From: Bacillota bacterium
Lineage (GTDB): Bacteria; Bacillota; Clostridia; Lachnospirales; Bianqueaceae
DNA: 44,426 bases
Reading direction: 5' to 3'
Assembly: GCA_017442535.1 (NCBI GenBank)
Contig: JAFRZL010000032.1
Coordinates: 1 to 44,426 of the forward strand
In this document: piece by piece, positions 31,715 to 41,095 of the stretch
Layout of the letters: each line of letters opens with the position of its first letter
How positions within the stretch are numbered: the first letter of the stretch is position 1
Program-made: the position numbers and the translations under genes
Notes under the pieces: model-generated
What the model saw: only the letters and a program-made list of their open reading frames with translations
Database searches by the model: none
What the model was told of the DNA's origin: nothing

Positions 31715-31763
31715 CGGAATCTGTTTATGATTCTCTGTAAAACAGGTTGTTCGTCAGCCTGAA

Positions 31764-32519
31764 TTACTTAACGGTTATGGAAGTGATCTGAGGATTGGGT
31801 CCGTTGTACCAGTACAGGAAGCCTTCCATATCAACGGTGTCGCCGACCTTAAGGTTGGTGACGGCCTTGTAGACATCGCTGTCGGAACCGCGCAGATAGT
31901 ACTCTACGACAAAGCTGTAGGTCTGGCCGTTGTAGGAAGCGTTGAAATACAGGTCAGCATCGGCCTGGTCCTTGCCGGAATTGTCCCAGTTGTAATAGAA
32001 AGCGGAAGTGCCGTCATCCATGGCCTCGATCTTCATCCCCTTGAAGGAAACCTTTTCATTCATATGCTTGATCAGGTCGTCGGAACCCAGCATGGAAGTA
32101 ACATCCAGAGGATCAGCCTTGTAGGTCAGGCCGTCATTGACGAATTCAAAAGTGGAACCGGCCTGCAGTTCAACCTCACCGGACCATTCGTCCTTGACAC
32201 CGGTAACACGGATCTTGGTGCCGGGCACCAGCTTCTTGGCATCAGCTTCGGAGCAGGCCATTTCATAAGCGAAATAAGCGCCGTCCTTGTCAGCCAGGTA
32301 AACGGTGATCTTGTCACTCCACCAGGACTGGGCGTCCTGAACATAGGCCTCGATCTTAACATCGGCATACTGAGCCGCAGCCGCATACTCCGCATAGGTC
32401 ATAACACCTTCGGACTTGGCATTGATATCCTTGGCGCTGGACTGGTTACCGGAATTGGTGCATCCCGCGGCAGCCAGAACCATGATCAGAGCCAGCAGCA
32501 TCGCAAAAATCTTTTTCAT
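31764..32519 (-). CDS. Lipoprotein with two OB-fold-like domains
   Basis: A 251-residue lipoprotein: signal peptide with a LAAAGC lipobox (Cys20), then two beta-barrel-like halves. The first (about 48-125) has DVKIEAYVQDAQSWWSDKIT and GTKIRVTGVKDEWSGEVEL; the second (about 150-251) has EKVSFKGMKIE and VGDTVDMEGFLYWYNGPNPQ. Both match the pattern of bacterial OB-fold surface proteins, in which the G(T/D)xxxxxG loop recurs. No enzyme motif is seen. I prefer the second in-frame ATG because AAGGAG then lies nine bases upstream rather than three. It has its own promoter and terminator and no functional partner can be named; a ligand-binding or envelope role is inferred. Confidence 0.75.
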   Translation of the reverse strand: MKKIFAMLLALIMVLAAAGCTNSGNQSSAKDINAKSEGVMTYAEYAAAAQYADVKIEAYVQDAQSWWSDKITVYLADKDGAYFAYEMACSEADAKKLVPGTKIRVTGVKDEWSGEVELQAGSTFEFVNDGLTYKADPLDVTSMLGSDDLIKHMNEKVSFKGMKIEAMDDGTSAFYYNWDNSGKDQADADLYFNASYNGQTYSFVVEYYLRGSDSDVYKAVTNLKVGDTVDMEGFLYWYNGPNPQITSITVK

Positions 32520-32566
32520 CTTCATCTTCTCCTTGCAAAAATGTCTTCGCTCTCGCGAACAATTTA

Positions 32567-32594
32567 ATTATAGCTGAATTTCCATTCAAGTCAA
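32567..32594 (-). promoter_or_regulatory. Promoter of the OB-fold lipoprotein gene
   Basis: Minus-strand TTGACT (32589-32594), a 16-base spacer and TATAAT (32567-32572), about 45 bases upstream of the start codon. Confidence 0.8.
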
Positions 32595-32599
32595 GAGCT

Positions 32600-32625
32600 A
32601 AAATCACGGTTTTTTGTGATCTTTT
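32600..32625. terminator. Weak stem-loop after the sugar ABC operon
   Basis: ATCAC and GTGAT flank an A/T-rich loop with runs of T on both sides. The stem is short, so termination of the operon ending at 32654 is only possible, not sure. Confidence 0.35.
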
Positions 32626-32653
32626 TCGGCTGAATTCGGCAATTTACGGAAAT

Positions 32654-34261
32654 TCAGCGCCCTGCGGCCCGTTTGGCTTTAAGCCGGGTCACTCCGAGGT
32701 AGAGAAGGATCAGTACCCATACTCCTCCCAGGGCGGCAAGCAGTATCACAGCGGCGCCGGGCAGCGGTCCAAGGTCGTGTCCGTCTCCGCTTAACTTCAT
32801 TCCGCCGATCTGGTCCAGACGGTACAGCGCGCCGGTATCATCATAAAGCTTGTCGATCGTGGCGTCGGTAACCGTCTGTTTGCGGCGGGTCGCGAGGACC
32901 GTGTTCTCGATCAGCTGTCCGGCGGCGTCGCGGAGCGAAGCCGATCCGTTAAAAACGGGGGTCACAAAGGTATCGTTGGTATGCTCCAGCAGCAGTTCGG
33001 TCGCGTCGATCTTAACATAATAATGCAGCTGGTTATCCTCGCCGCTCCGGGCCAGATAGTCCTGATAAGCCGCGTCTTCACGCGCTTTGGAAGTGACGGG
33101 GACATAGCCCTCCGTCTCGGCGTAAGCAGTCTGCACCTCATTGGTCAGCAGGAACTGAGCAAAGAGCCAGGACGCCAGGACCTCCTGCGGATCTTTTTTG
33201 TTAAAGACACAGATGGAGGGGCCCTGTGAAATCATCCGGGGATCGGCAGGATCGAACTGCGGGATCGGACGGACAACCGTTTCAAATTCGACCAGCTGCT
33301 CTTTGCTGATATCCAGAAGCGGCGCATTCGTCCCCATCCAGGTGGAGCCCGCGGTCGAGTCGATCGCGAAAATGCACTGTCCGGCGTTCAGGAAATTAGC
33401 AGGATAGCTGGAAATCTTGAATGTGGAGAACGCTCCGCTCTCCGCGTGAGCGGCGATTTCATGCAGCAATTCGCGCGTCGTGTCGTTGAAAAGCAGGATC
33501 TCCCCCTGATCCGTGGAATACCCTGCCCCTTTCTGCCGGAGCATCTGGATCATCATATTGTCGGTGGACTTGTAGATAAAGGGGATCATGACTTTCTGAC
33601 CGTTGACCTTGTAATTGCCCTCTGCGTCCCTGGCTGTGGCGGCCTCGGAGACCTCCCAGATAAAATCCCAGGTCAGGATATCCGGGACCTCATAGCCGAG
33701 CGCTTCCACATAGGTCTTGTTGATATAGCAGGCCTCTGTGGAACGCATGAAGGGGATTGCGTAATGCTCCGTGCCGATCACGCATTCCGCCAGAAACTGC
33801 GGGATGATCTCTTCCTCGGTCGGAGCGTCAAACCGCACTTCGCTCCCGCCAAGGCCATAGGCTGCATCCGAGAAAAGCGCATCCAGCGGGACGACGACAT
33901 TGGTTCCGGTCAGATACGTCGCGATGTGATCCGGATAGGTGATGCAGACATTGGGCGTCGTATTGGTCGCGATATTGGTGATGACATCGTTATAGATCTT
34001 GCCGTAATCGGTGTAGAGACGCTTATTGACATGAATATTGGGATATAAGGCCTCGAACTCCCGGATCGCATCCTCATAGATCTGCGTCTGGGTTTTATTC
34101 GTATCGTTTTTGGCCCAGAAAGTGATCTCGTAAGAACGGGACGTGTCAAAAGTCTCGGGAACGGCAAAGGGATCCATTCCTCTTGATCCATGACAGCCGC
34201 TCAACACGGACAGGGCCAGGATCAGAAAGGCGAGCAGACATGCGCAGCGGATTCTTCTCAT
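32654..34261 (-). CDS. Sugar ABC importer binding protein with an extra C-terminal membrane helix
   Basis: A 535-residue family-1 solute-binding protein (UgpB/MalE-like). The signal peptide ends in LSGC (Cys23). The binding domain shows EITFWAKNDTNKTQTQIYED, PNVCITYPDHIATYL and GQCIFAIDSTAGSTWMGT. Unusually, a hydrophobic helix (about 502-525, GAAVILLAALGGVWVLILLY) followed by a basic tail lies at the very C-terminus, so the protein may be anchored at both ends. It overlaps the upstream permease by ATGA, and the GGAGG site lies inside that gene. It is the last gene of the ATPase-permease-permease-binding protein set. The sugar is not evident from sequence. Confidence 0.85.
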   Translation of the reverse strand: MRRIRCACLLAFLILALSVLSGCHGSRGMDPFAVPETFDTSRSYEITFWAKNDTNKTQTQIYEDAIREFEALYPNIHVNKRLYTDYGKIYNDVITNIATNTTPNVCITYPDHIATYLTGTNVVVPLDALFSDAAYGLGGSEVRFDAPTEEEIIPQFLAECVIGTEHYAIPFMRSTEACYINKTYVEALGYEVPDILTWDFIWEVSEAATARDAEGNYKVNGQKVMIPFIYKSTDNMMIQMLRQKGAGYSTDQGEILLFNDTTRELLHEIAAHAESGAFSTFKISSYPANFLNAGQCIFAIDSTAGSTWMGTNAPLLDISKEQLVEFETVVRPIPQFDPADPRMISQGPSICVFNKKDPQEVLASWLFAQFLLTNEVQTAYAETEGYVPVTSKAREDAAYQDYLARSGEDNQLHYYVKIDATELLLEHTNDTFVTPVFNGSASLRDAAGQLIENTVLATRRKQTVTDATIDKLYDDTGALYRLDQIGGMKLSGDGHDLGPLPGAAVILLAALGGVWVLILLYLGVTRLKAKRAAGR

Positions 34262-35133
34262 CCCTTGGTCCCTCCTCTCGATACACCCTCCATGATTTTC
34301 TTATGGAAAATCAGGAAGAGGATAATCAGCGGGACGGAAATGACGACCACGGCAGCCATCATCGCGGGAATATTCTCGCGGCCGAAGCCGTTTTCACGGA
34401 TCTCCTGAATGCCGTTGGATACCAGGAAATAGGCGGAATCGTCGGTGATCAGGCGCGGCCAGACGTAAGAGTTCCAGCACTCGATGACTTTCAGGATGGT
34501 AACCGTAACAAGTGTCGGACGGCAGATGGGGATCATGACTTTGAAGAGATACCGCAGGTCCGAAGTTCCGTCCACTTTGGCGGCCTTATAGAGGCTGTCC
34601 GGGATCTGTTCGAAGTTTTCTTTGAGCAGATAGATGTAGAAGACAGAGGTGACGGACGGCAGGATCAGACCGAGGAAGGTGTTCCGCAGCCCCCAGTCGG
34701 TAATGGTGACAAAATTGGTAATGACCACCAGTTCGTTAGGGATCATCATCAGGGACAGGAAGATCGTAAAGACCAGATTCTTGCCCTTGAATTCGAGCCG
34801 CGCGAAGGCGAAGGCCGCCAGTACGATCACGCCGATCATCAGTACCGTGGTAATGACGGTAAAGATCAGCGTATTCAGGAAGTATTTGGCTAACGGTACG
34901 GTCGTAAACGCGTCATAATAATTCTGCAGTGTCGGAGACAGTGTGTAGAATTTGGGAATATACTCGGCGTTATAGGTGCTGTAGCTCTTTACGGACGTCA
35001 GGATCATCCAGTAGAACGGGAAGAGCACCATCAGCGCCCAGATGACCAGGCAGAAATAGGTAAAAGCCTTCTTGGCTTTGTCGCGGACGGCGGCATTCCG
35101 CTCGATCCGGTTATAATCAGCTTGTTTACTCAT
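34258..35133 (-). CDS. Sugar ABC permease, MalG/UgpE type
   Basis: A 291-residue inner-membrane permease of the CUT1 class with six predicted helices and the EAA loop YKAAKVDGTSDLRYLFKVMI. It has the typical ending HKKIMEGVSRGGTKG of MalG-like permeases. The start MSKQADYN is chosen because GGAGG lies seven bases upstream; an ATG 11 codons before is unlikely. It forms a heterodimer with the neighbouring permease (35150-36043), and its stop overlaps the start of the binding-protein gene. Confidence 0.9.
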   Translation of the reverse strand: MSKQADYNRIERNAAVRDKAKKAFTYFCLVIWALMVLFPFYWMILTSVKSYSTYNAEYIPKFYTLSPTLQNYYDAFTTVPLAKYFLNTLIFTVITTVLMIGVIVLAAFAFARLEFKGKNLVFTIFLSLMMIPNELVVITNFVTITDWGLRNTFLGLILPSVTSVFYIYLLKENFEQIPDSLYKAAKVDGTSDLRYLFKVMIPICRPTLVTVTILKVIECWNSYVWPRLITDDSAYFLVSNGIQEIRENGFGRENIPAMMAAVVVISVPLIILFLIFHKKIMEGVSRGGTKG

Positions 35134-35149
35134 GGCGGTGCCTCCTTCC

Positions 35150-36043
35150 TTACTCATAGTAAACATGCTTCTTGCTGACCAGCAGATTGATGCAGGTGAT
35201 GGTCAGTACCACCGCGAAAAGAATAATGGCCGCCGCGGATGCGTAGGACGGATAGCCGCCGCTGTCTCCGTAGAGCATGTCATAGATAAATCCGACGATG
35301 GTATTCATGCCGGCCTGGTTCAGATCGGTGCCGAAGATCGCGACCGCGTCGCTGTAGACCTTAAAGGCGCCGATAAAGCCGGTAATGATCAGGTAGAAAA
35401 GCATGGGCGAGATCATGGGGACCGTGATCTTCCAGAAGATCCGTCCCTTAGACGTCCCGTCCACCCTGGCCGCGCTGTAAAACTGCGGATTGACGGAAGC
35501 GAGGGCGCTAGTCAGGATCAGGATCTTGAAAGGCAGCACCACCCAGATCGTGTAGAAGCAGAGAACGAACATCTTGGCCCAGTAGGGTCCGTGGATAAAG
35601 TCCACTGCCTGCCCGCCGAACCATTTGATCACCAGGTTGATCATGCCGTCGGTATAGGCTGTTTTGTTGAAGAGGATCATAAAGACCAGACCCACCGCGA
35701 GTGTGTTGGTCACATACGGCAGGAAATAAATGGTCTGGAACAGCTCTTTCAGCGGCTTGATGGAGCTGAGGCCCACCGAGATCAGGAGAGCGAGCCCCGT
35801 CGAGATCGGCACGGTGATAATGACCAGGATGAAGGTATTCTTGAGCGCCTGCAGGAAATACGGATCGCGGAGGACGTACCGGTAATTGTACAGCCCGACG
35901 CCGAAAAATGTCTGCGAGGCCGAATTATAGCCCTCTTCAAAAGAATAGACGAATACATCGATCAGCGGATATACCATGAAGATGCCGAGGAAGAGGATCG
36001 CCGGAATCAGGTATAACCAGCCCTTCCAATTGTTGTTCTTCAT
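35150..36043 (-). CDS. Sugar ABC permease, MalF/UgpA type
   Basis: A 297-residue permease with six predicted membrane helices (first WLYLIPAILFLGIFMVYPLI) and the EAA loop YSAARVDGTSKGRIFWKITV. The DPYFLQALKNTFILVIITVP region is typical of CUT1 permeases. It starts one base after the ATPase stop with GAGGTG as ribosome-binding site, so both are translated together. It pairs with the permease at 34258-35133. Confidence 0.9.
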   Translation of the reverse strand: MKNNNWKGWLYLIPAILFLGIFMVYPLIDVFVYSFEEGYNSASQTFFGVGLYNYRYVLRDPYFLQALKNTFILVIITVPISTGLALLISVGLSSIKPLKELFQTIYFLPYVTNTLAVGLVFMILFNKTAYTDGMINLVIKWFGGQAVDFIHGPYWAKMFVLCFYTIWVVLPFKILILTSALASVNPQFYSAARVDGTSKGRIFWKITVPMISPMLFYLIITGFIGAFKVYSDAVAIFGTDLNQAGMNTIVGFIYDMLYGDSGGYPSYASAAAIILFAVVLTITCINLLVSKKHVYYE

Positions 36044-36044
36044 G

Positions 36045-37148
36045 TTATTTCACCTCGAAACGGATGCGTTCTTCTGTCTCCTTGCTGAATAGGAGTGTCT
36101 TGGCAGGCTTGAGCGCGAAGCGTACCTTGGGGTTCGTCGTGTCGACCTGGGTTTCGGAGCTGATAATGGACCGGATCGTCAGACTGACGGCAGCGGGATG
36201 ATTCGAAACCACGCTGGTGTCGCGGCCCATGACCTCCACACGGATCAGGTCACAGCAGAGAGGTCCGTCCTCCTGCAGGATAAAGCCTTCGGGACGGATG
36301 CCGACATGCACTTCCTGGTCGGGAACACCGGAGATAATCATCACGTCATCCTCACCGATCCACAGGTGACCGTTTCTGACGCTGCCGCTGAAGGTATTGA
36401 TCGGAGGCGTTCCCAAGAACTGCGCCACGAAAAGGTTCACCGGATCGTCATAGACTTCCTGCGGTCTACCGGTCTGATGGAGGACTCCATCCTTCATGAC
36501 CACGATCATGTCGGAGATACTCATTGCCTCCTCCTGATCATGGGTGACAAAGATCGTGGTGACCTGGGTCTCGCGCTGGATGCGGCGGATCTCCTCGCGG
36601 GTCTGCAGACGCAGCCGGGCATCCAGGTTGGACAGCGGCTCATCCAGAAGGAGGACATTCGGGGTCTTGACCAGGGCGCGCGCGATCGCGACACGCTGCT
36701 GCTGTCCGCCTGACATCTGGCTGGGCTTACGCTCCATCAGCTCCTCAATCTGCACCAGCTTCGCAGCGGCCATCACCCTCTCATGCATCTCCTGCTTGGA
36801 GAGGCGGTCCTTCCCCTTGAGGTTTTCAAGCGGGAAGCGGATATTCTCCTCCACCGTCAGATGCGGGTAGAGCGCGTAGTTCTGAAATACCATGCCCACG
36901 CCGCGGTGCTCCGGAGGCAGGTCTGTAATATCTTCTCCATTAAAGAAAATCCGTCCCTCTGTCGGCTTTTCCAGCCCGCAGATCATATTGAGGGCGGTAC
37001 TCTTGCCGCAGCCGGAGGGGCCGAGCAAGCCGATCAGCTTCCCGTTCGGTATCTTCAGCGTAAAATGATTCACCGCGATCTTATCCTCCCGGACTCTGCG
37101 ATTGCGGCTGGGAAACTTTTTGGTCAGGTCCTGCAAAAACACTTCCAT
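36045..37148 (-). CDS. ugpC: Sugar ABC importer ATPase (UgpC/MsmX type)
   Basis: A 367-residue ATPase: Walker [10 protein letters not shown] (43-51), Q-loop Gln89, signature MSGGQQQ (145-151), Walker B VLLLDEP (165-171), H-loop His203 and a C-terminal TOBE/OB regulatory region (about 240-367, VGIRPEGFI). This is the subclass in which one ATPase can serve several CUT1 importers, as known for MsmX in Bacillus. I take ATG 37148 with GGAGG eight bases upstream; a TTG two codons earlier is unlikely. It starts 50 bases after sbcC without a clear promoter, so it may be read from the upstream operon. It may also energise the lplABC importer in this window, which has no ATPase. Confidence 0.9.
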   Translation of the reverse strand: MEVFLQDLTKKFPSRNRRVREDKIAVNHFTLKIPNGKLIGLLGPSGCGKSTALNMICGLEKPTEGRIFFNGEDITDLPPEHRGVGMVFQNYALYPHLTVEENIRFPLENLKGKDRLSKQEMHERVMAAAKLVQIEELMERKPSQMSGGQQQRVAIARALVKTPNVLLLDEPLSNLDARLRLQTREEIRRIQRETQVTTIFVTHDQEEAMSISDMIVVMKDGVLHQTGRPQEVYDDPVNLFVAQFLGTPPINTFSGSVRNGHLWIGEDDVMIISGVPDQEVHVGIRPEGFILQEDGPLCCDLIRVEVMGRDTSVVSNHPAAVSLTIRSIISSETQVDTTNPKVRFALKPAKTLLFSKETEERIRFEVK

Positions 37149-37198
37149 TGACAATTCCTCCGTTTGACTTGAATTCCTATGTCAGCCCTCGCGGGCGA

Positions 37199-39931
37199 TT
37201 AATCACTGATGCATTCCAGACGACTGCCCCGGGATGTGCGCATCACGCGGATCTGCTTCGGGATCCGCTCCTGCAGCTCTTCGACATGCGAGATGATGCC
37301 GACCATCCGCGCCCCGCCCGATAGCCTGGTAAGTGCATCCATGGCCTGGTTCAGTGCCTGATGATCCAGCGACCCAAAACCTTCATCGATAAAGACCGCG
37401 TCCACTTCGATGCCTCCCGCGAAACTCTGGATGACATCCGAGAGCCCGAGTGCGAGGGAGAGCGAAGCCAGGAAGGATTCTCCTCCCGACAATGACGATA
37501 CCGGGCGGTTCCTGCCGGTATAGTGGTCGAGTACTTCCATCTCGAGCCCGGTCTGGCTCTTCATATTCTTGGCGCTTTGCCGTCTCAGAAGCGTATACTG
37601 GCCATGGCTGAGTGCGTTCAGGCGGTGATTGGCGGCGAGCAGCACATGCTCGAAGTAAAAGGCCTGAATATACTGCTCGAAAGCGAGTTTGTCCTGGCCT
37701 TTCAATTCGCCGGACGCGGTCCTGGACAGCAGATCATCATGCTCGAACCGTTTCCCGGCCTCCGCGATCTGCCGCTGCAGCTTTTCGCTTTGCTTCAGGA
37801 TCCTGCCGTTGCCCTGCAGACGTCCGGACAGAAGGTCTTTCTGCGCCTCTGCCCCGCGCTGCAGGAGGTGCAGCTCACCCTGCCGTGCCTGCAGCGTCTC
37901 AGGCGCTTCGGCCTCCTGCATCTGCTGCTTCAGTTCTTCAAGGTTTGCCGCCAGGCCGGCGAGCATGCCTTTGCCCTGCTGCAGATCGCGTTCCAGCCGC
38001 TCTGCGTCCGCATGAGCCTGATGCAGTTCATCCCTCAGGCGGTCCGCTTCGGTCTGGCACCGCTTCTGCTCCCGCTGCAGAATACCCGCATCCTGGTTGC
38101 CGCTTTGCTCGAGCGCCTGCGTATGAGCGCCCTCCAGCCGGGCATATTCCTGCTGCAGCCCGCCGAGACTGTTGCGGGAGGCCTCACCCTTTATCCGGAT
38201 CTGCTCCAGTTCGTTCTTTTTACGGCTGATGTCGGAGAGAAGCTCCTCCAGCTTCTTCTCCTGCTCTTTGAGCCCGTCGATCCGGGCTTTAAGCAGATCC
38301 TTCTCCGCCCGCAGCTGCGGGAGAACGGACAGGTCCACCTCCAGCCGGTCCAGCTCATCCTGTCTGGCCCGCTGCAGCGCCCCCGTTGAAGACGCATCGG
38401 TGGCCGCCTTCTGCTGCTTATCCAGAGCCTTGCGCTCCTCGGTCTGCAGCTTCTTGAGCTGCTCCTCCGTGGGCGGATCCTCCGTCAAAACAGCGGGGGA
38501 AGGATGGTGGATACTGCCGCAGACCGGACAGGGCCTGCCCTCCTCGAGCGACGCGGCCAGGATCCCGGCCTGTGCATAGAGGAGACGGTTACGCATCTCT
38601 GTCGAGAGAGCGGTGAGCCGGCCGGCCTCTTCGGTGGCCTCGCGCAACCGGCGCTGCTCTTTCTCGAGCTTCTGTCCCAGCCGCCCGATCTCCTTCACAA
38701 GGCCATCCGCCTGCTCCAGTTTTTCCAGGTCACGGCTCTTTTTCTCAAACTCAAGGTCCGCTTTGTGGCGGGTCTCCGAGATCCCCTTTAATGCTTCCGC
38801 GCGCTGCTCGCTCTCTGTGATCTGTCGCTGGCAGGCCTTATAGTCATCCTGCAGCTTCTTGTGATTCTGCTCTTCCCTCCGTAGTGTCAGCTTGGCACGG
38901 CTCAGTTCGCCGTCCAGCCGTTCCGCCTCCAGACGGGCACCAAGCTTCTCGCCCAGGCGGGCAGCCTCTTCGCGCAGTGTATCGATTTTTTTCTGCGTGA
39001 CCTCCTCGTCCTGCAGCACACTCTTGGCATGGGCGGAGGCCTTCTCCTGCGCTTCCAGCGTCAGTTCCTGCTTACGGATCTGGCCCTCCAGATTCTGTCT
39101 GCGGGCCCACTGGTCCTGCGTCTTACGGATCCGGTCGAGTTCCCCGTCCCAGCCTTCCTCCTGCCTGCGGATCTCAGCCAAAACGGCCTCATCCCGAGCA
39201 ATCTGTTCCTCCAGCCACAGCTTGATCCGGCCATGCTGATAGACCTGTTTCTCACGCATCAACGCGGACAGCTCCCCGGCCTGTTCACCATCAAGCTGGG
39301 CGTGCCCCACCATGGTCAGATAGGCCGTCTTGACATTATCCAGCGCCCGGCGGTCCTCCGCGACGCGTTCCTTAAGTGCCAGCTGCAGCCGGCTGCAGTT
39401 CTCGGTATGAAAAACCTTACGGAAGATCTCGGCCCGGTCTTTCGAATCCGCGAGCAGCAGCTCACGGAATTCACCCTGCGCGATCATCGCGACCTGCTTG
39501 AACTGTCTGACGGACAGTCCCAGCAATTCTTCGATCTTTTTATTCACGGCCGCCTGGCCGGAAATTGTCGTCATATCGGGCAGATACAGCGTCGCTTGGG
39601 CCGGCACACTGGTCGTCCCCGTCCCATTCTTGCGCAGCCTGTCATAGCTGGGCTGCCTCTCGACCACGTACCTGCGCCCATGCTCCGTAAAGGTCAAGCG
39701 CACCAGGGTCGGCTGCCCCGGTTCCGCGTAATGGCTCCGCATGGAATCCTCGGAGCGTGCGCTCCCGCTCGCCTTTCCGTAAAGCGCATAACAGATTCCG
39801 TCAAACACCGTTGTTTTGCCTGCGCCGGTATCGCCGGTGATTAGGAATAATCCCTGCAGCCCGGTAAAATCAACTCTGGCTTCACCGGCATAGGGACCGA
39901 AGCCCTGCATGATCAATTCGATTGGTTTCAT
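37199..39931 (-). CDS. sbcC: SbcC nuclease-complex ATPase
   Basis: A 910-residue SMC-like ATPase that with SbcD forms a nuclease opening hairpins and trimming blocked DNA ends. Walker A GDTGAGKTT (33-41), long coiled coils (about 180-460 and 490-730), the zinc-hook CPVC (468-471) at the apex, signature SSLSGGESFLASLSLALGLS and Walker B VDAVFIDEGFGSLD near the C-terminus are all present. Its length suits the short Bacillota type. The ATG lies in a 4-base ATGA overlap with the end of sbcD. The N-terminus IELIMQGFGPYAG is standard. It ends 50 bases before the sugar-importer ATPase. Confidence 0.95.
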   Translation of the reverse strand: MKPIELIMQGFGPYAGEARVDFTGLQGLFLITGDTGAGKTTVFDGICYALYGKASGSARSEDSMRSHYAEPGQPTLVRLTFTEHGRRYVVERQPSYDRLRKNGTGTTSVPAQATLYLPDMTTISGQAAVNKKIEELLGLSVRQFKQVAMIAQGEFRELLLADSKDRAEIFRKVFHTENCSRLQLALKERVAEDRRALDNVKTAYLTMVGHAQLDGEQAGELSALMREKQVYQHGRIKLWLEEQIARDEAVLAEIRRQEEGWDGELDRIRKTQDQWARRQNLEGQIRKQELTLEAQEKASAHAKSVLQDEEVTQKKIDTLREEAARLGEKLGARLEAERLDGELSRAKLTLRREEQNHKKLQDDYKACQRQITESEQRAEALKGISETRHKADLEFEKKSRDLEKLEQADGLVKEIGRLGQKLEKEQRRLREATEEAGRLTALSTEMRNRLLYAQAGILAASLEEGRPCPVCGSIHHPSPAVLTEDPPTEEQLKKLQTEERKALDKQQKAATDASSTGALQRARQDELDRLEVDLSVLPQLRAEKDLLKARIDGLKEQEKKLEELLSDISRKKNELEQIRIKGEASRNSLGGLQQEYARLEGAHTQALEQSGNQDAGILQREQKRCQTEADRLRDELHQAHADAERLERDLQQGKGMLAGLAANLEELKQQMQEAEAPETLQARQGELHLLQRGAEAQKDLLSGRLQGNGRILKQSEKLQRQIAEAGKRFEHDDLLSRTASGELKGQDKLAFEQYIQAFYFEHVLLAANHRLNALSHGQYTLLRRQSAKNMKSQTGLEMEVLDHYTGRNRPVSSLSGGESFLASLSLALGLSDVIQSFAGGIEVDAVFIDEGFGSLDHQALNQAMDALTRLSGGARMVGIISHVEELQERIPKQIRVMRTSRGSRLECISD

Positions 39932-41058
39932 GACTCGACCGCCTCCAGTATCTGCCGGATCAATGCCAGATCCTCCTCTTCGAGGCTCACCCCGTTCTGC
40001 TTCTCATAAAACTGCGCAAAGAGCACGTCCAGACTGTCCATCGAGGGCAGTTCGGTAAGCCCGGCCGCCCCTTCGGCCTGCTGCGTTCTCAGATTGTCAA
40101 AGCCGATCTGCATCAGGTTCGGGTAGACCGAAACCAGCCTCTCCCGCGCTTCGTACACTTCCTCATCCGTCAGAATCGCGCTGATATAATCCTCCGTATC
40201 CGCCTGCGACGTGATTTCCGGGGAAATCAGTGCCTCGAGCGGCCCGCGGATCTGCCTCCACTCATGAATTCCTTTGAAATTGACCGGCCGGACTTCCACA
40301 TGGCCTCCGGCCCCCAGCTCCACCAGCAGGCCGCCCCGCTCAGAGGGGCGCCCGAATTCGTACGGCAGGGGTGATCCGGCGTACCAGATCACAGCACGGT
40401 CCGGATCCTGATCCACCCGGTAGCGTTCGTGAATATGGCCGAGCGCCACATAATCAAAACCGTCGAATACCGAAGCCCCGACAGCGTCCAGACCGCCCAC
40501 GTTCGCACCTTCTTCGGCAGAACGCACTTCATCGCCGGCCACCACATTCTGGTGCGCCAGCAGGACGCGCCGCGCCCCATTCGGCACAGGCATCTCCGAA
40601 AGCATCCATTTTACCGCGTCCTGATGCGTCCGTCCTTCAAAGCCCTCTGCCCCGCGCAGCATCTCGGGCCTGACAAAGGGCAGCAGATAGAATTCCACCG
40701 GCCCCTCCGCGTCATGCAAAACCACATACGGAAGAGGCTTGCGCGGCCTCCCCTGTACGTGGATCCCCTGCTTCTGGAAAAGACTCGCACCGTATCCGAC
40801 CCTTTCGGGCGAATCGTGATTTCCGCTGATCATCAGCACCGGACAAGGCGCCTCCGCCAGGAAATGATCCAGCAGATTGACCGCTTCGACACCGGGCAGC
40901 GACCGGTCATAGACATCCCCGCAGACCAGGATCGCGTCCACAGTCTCCTCGCGGGCTGTCTCCAGTATCTGTTTCAGAATAAACGCCTGCTCCTCCACCA
41001 TGGAAAATCCGAACACCTGGATCCCCAGGTGCAGATCCGCCACATGCAGCAATTTCAT
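39928..41058 (-). CDS. sbcD: SbcD nuclease subunit
   Basis: A 376-residue calcineurin-like phosphoesterase, the nuclease subunit of SbcCD. The metal-binding motifs are VADLHLG (Asp8, His10), GDVYD (Asp48), GNHDSPE (Asn-His pair near 80) and ALGHIHERY. The C-terminal part is the SbcC-contacting cap. A GGGGAGG site lies upstream. The 37-base gap to metA contains the palindrome GGACTGCAGTCC but no clear promoter, so the gene is probably transcribed with metA and the HD-domain gene. Confidence 0.95.
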   Translation of the reverse strand: MKLLHVADLHLGIQVFGFSMVEEQAFILKQILETAREETVDAILVCGDVYDRSLPGVEAVNLLDHFLAEAPCPVLMISGNHDSPERVGYGASLFQKQGIHVQGRPRKPLPYVVLHDAEGPVEFYLLPFVRPEMLRGAEGFEGRTHQDAVKWMLSEMPVPNGARRVLLAHQNVVAGDEVRSAEEGANVGGLDAVGASVFDGFDYVALGHIHERYRVDQDPDRAVIWYAGSPLPYEFGRPSERGGLLVELGAGGHVEVRPVNFKGIHEWRQIRGPLEALISPEITSQADTEDYISAILTDEEVYEARERLVSVYPNLMQIGFDNLRTQQAEGAAGLTELPSMDSLDVLFAQFYEKQNGVSLEEEDLALIRQILEAVES

Positions 41059-41095
41059 CGTTGCAACCTCCCCTGAAGCCGGACTGCAGTCCTTG

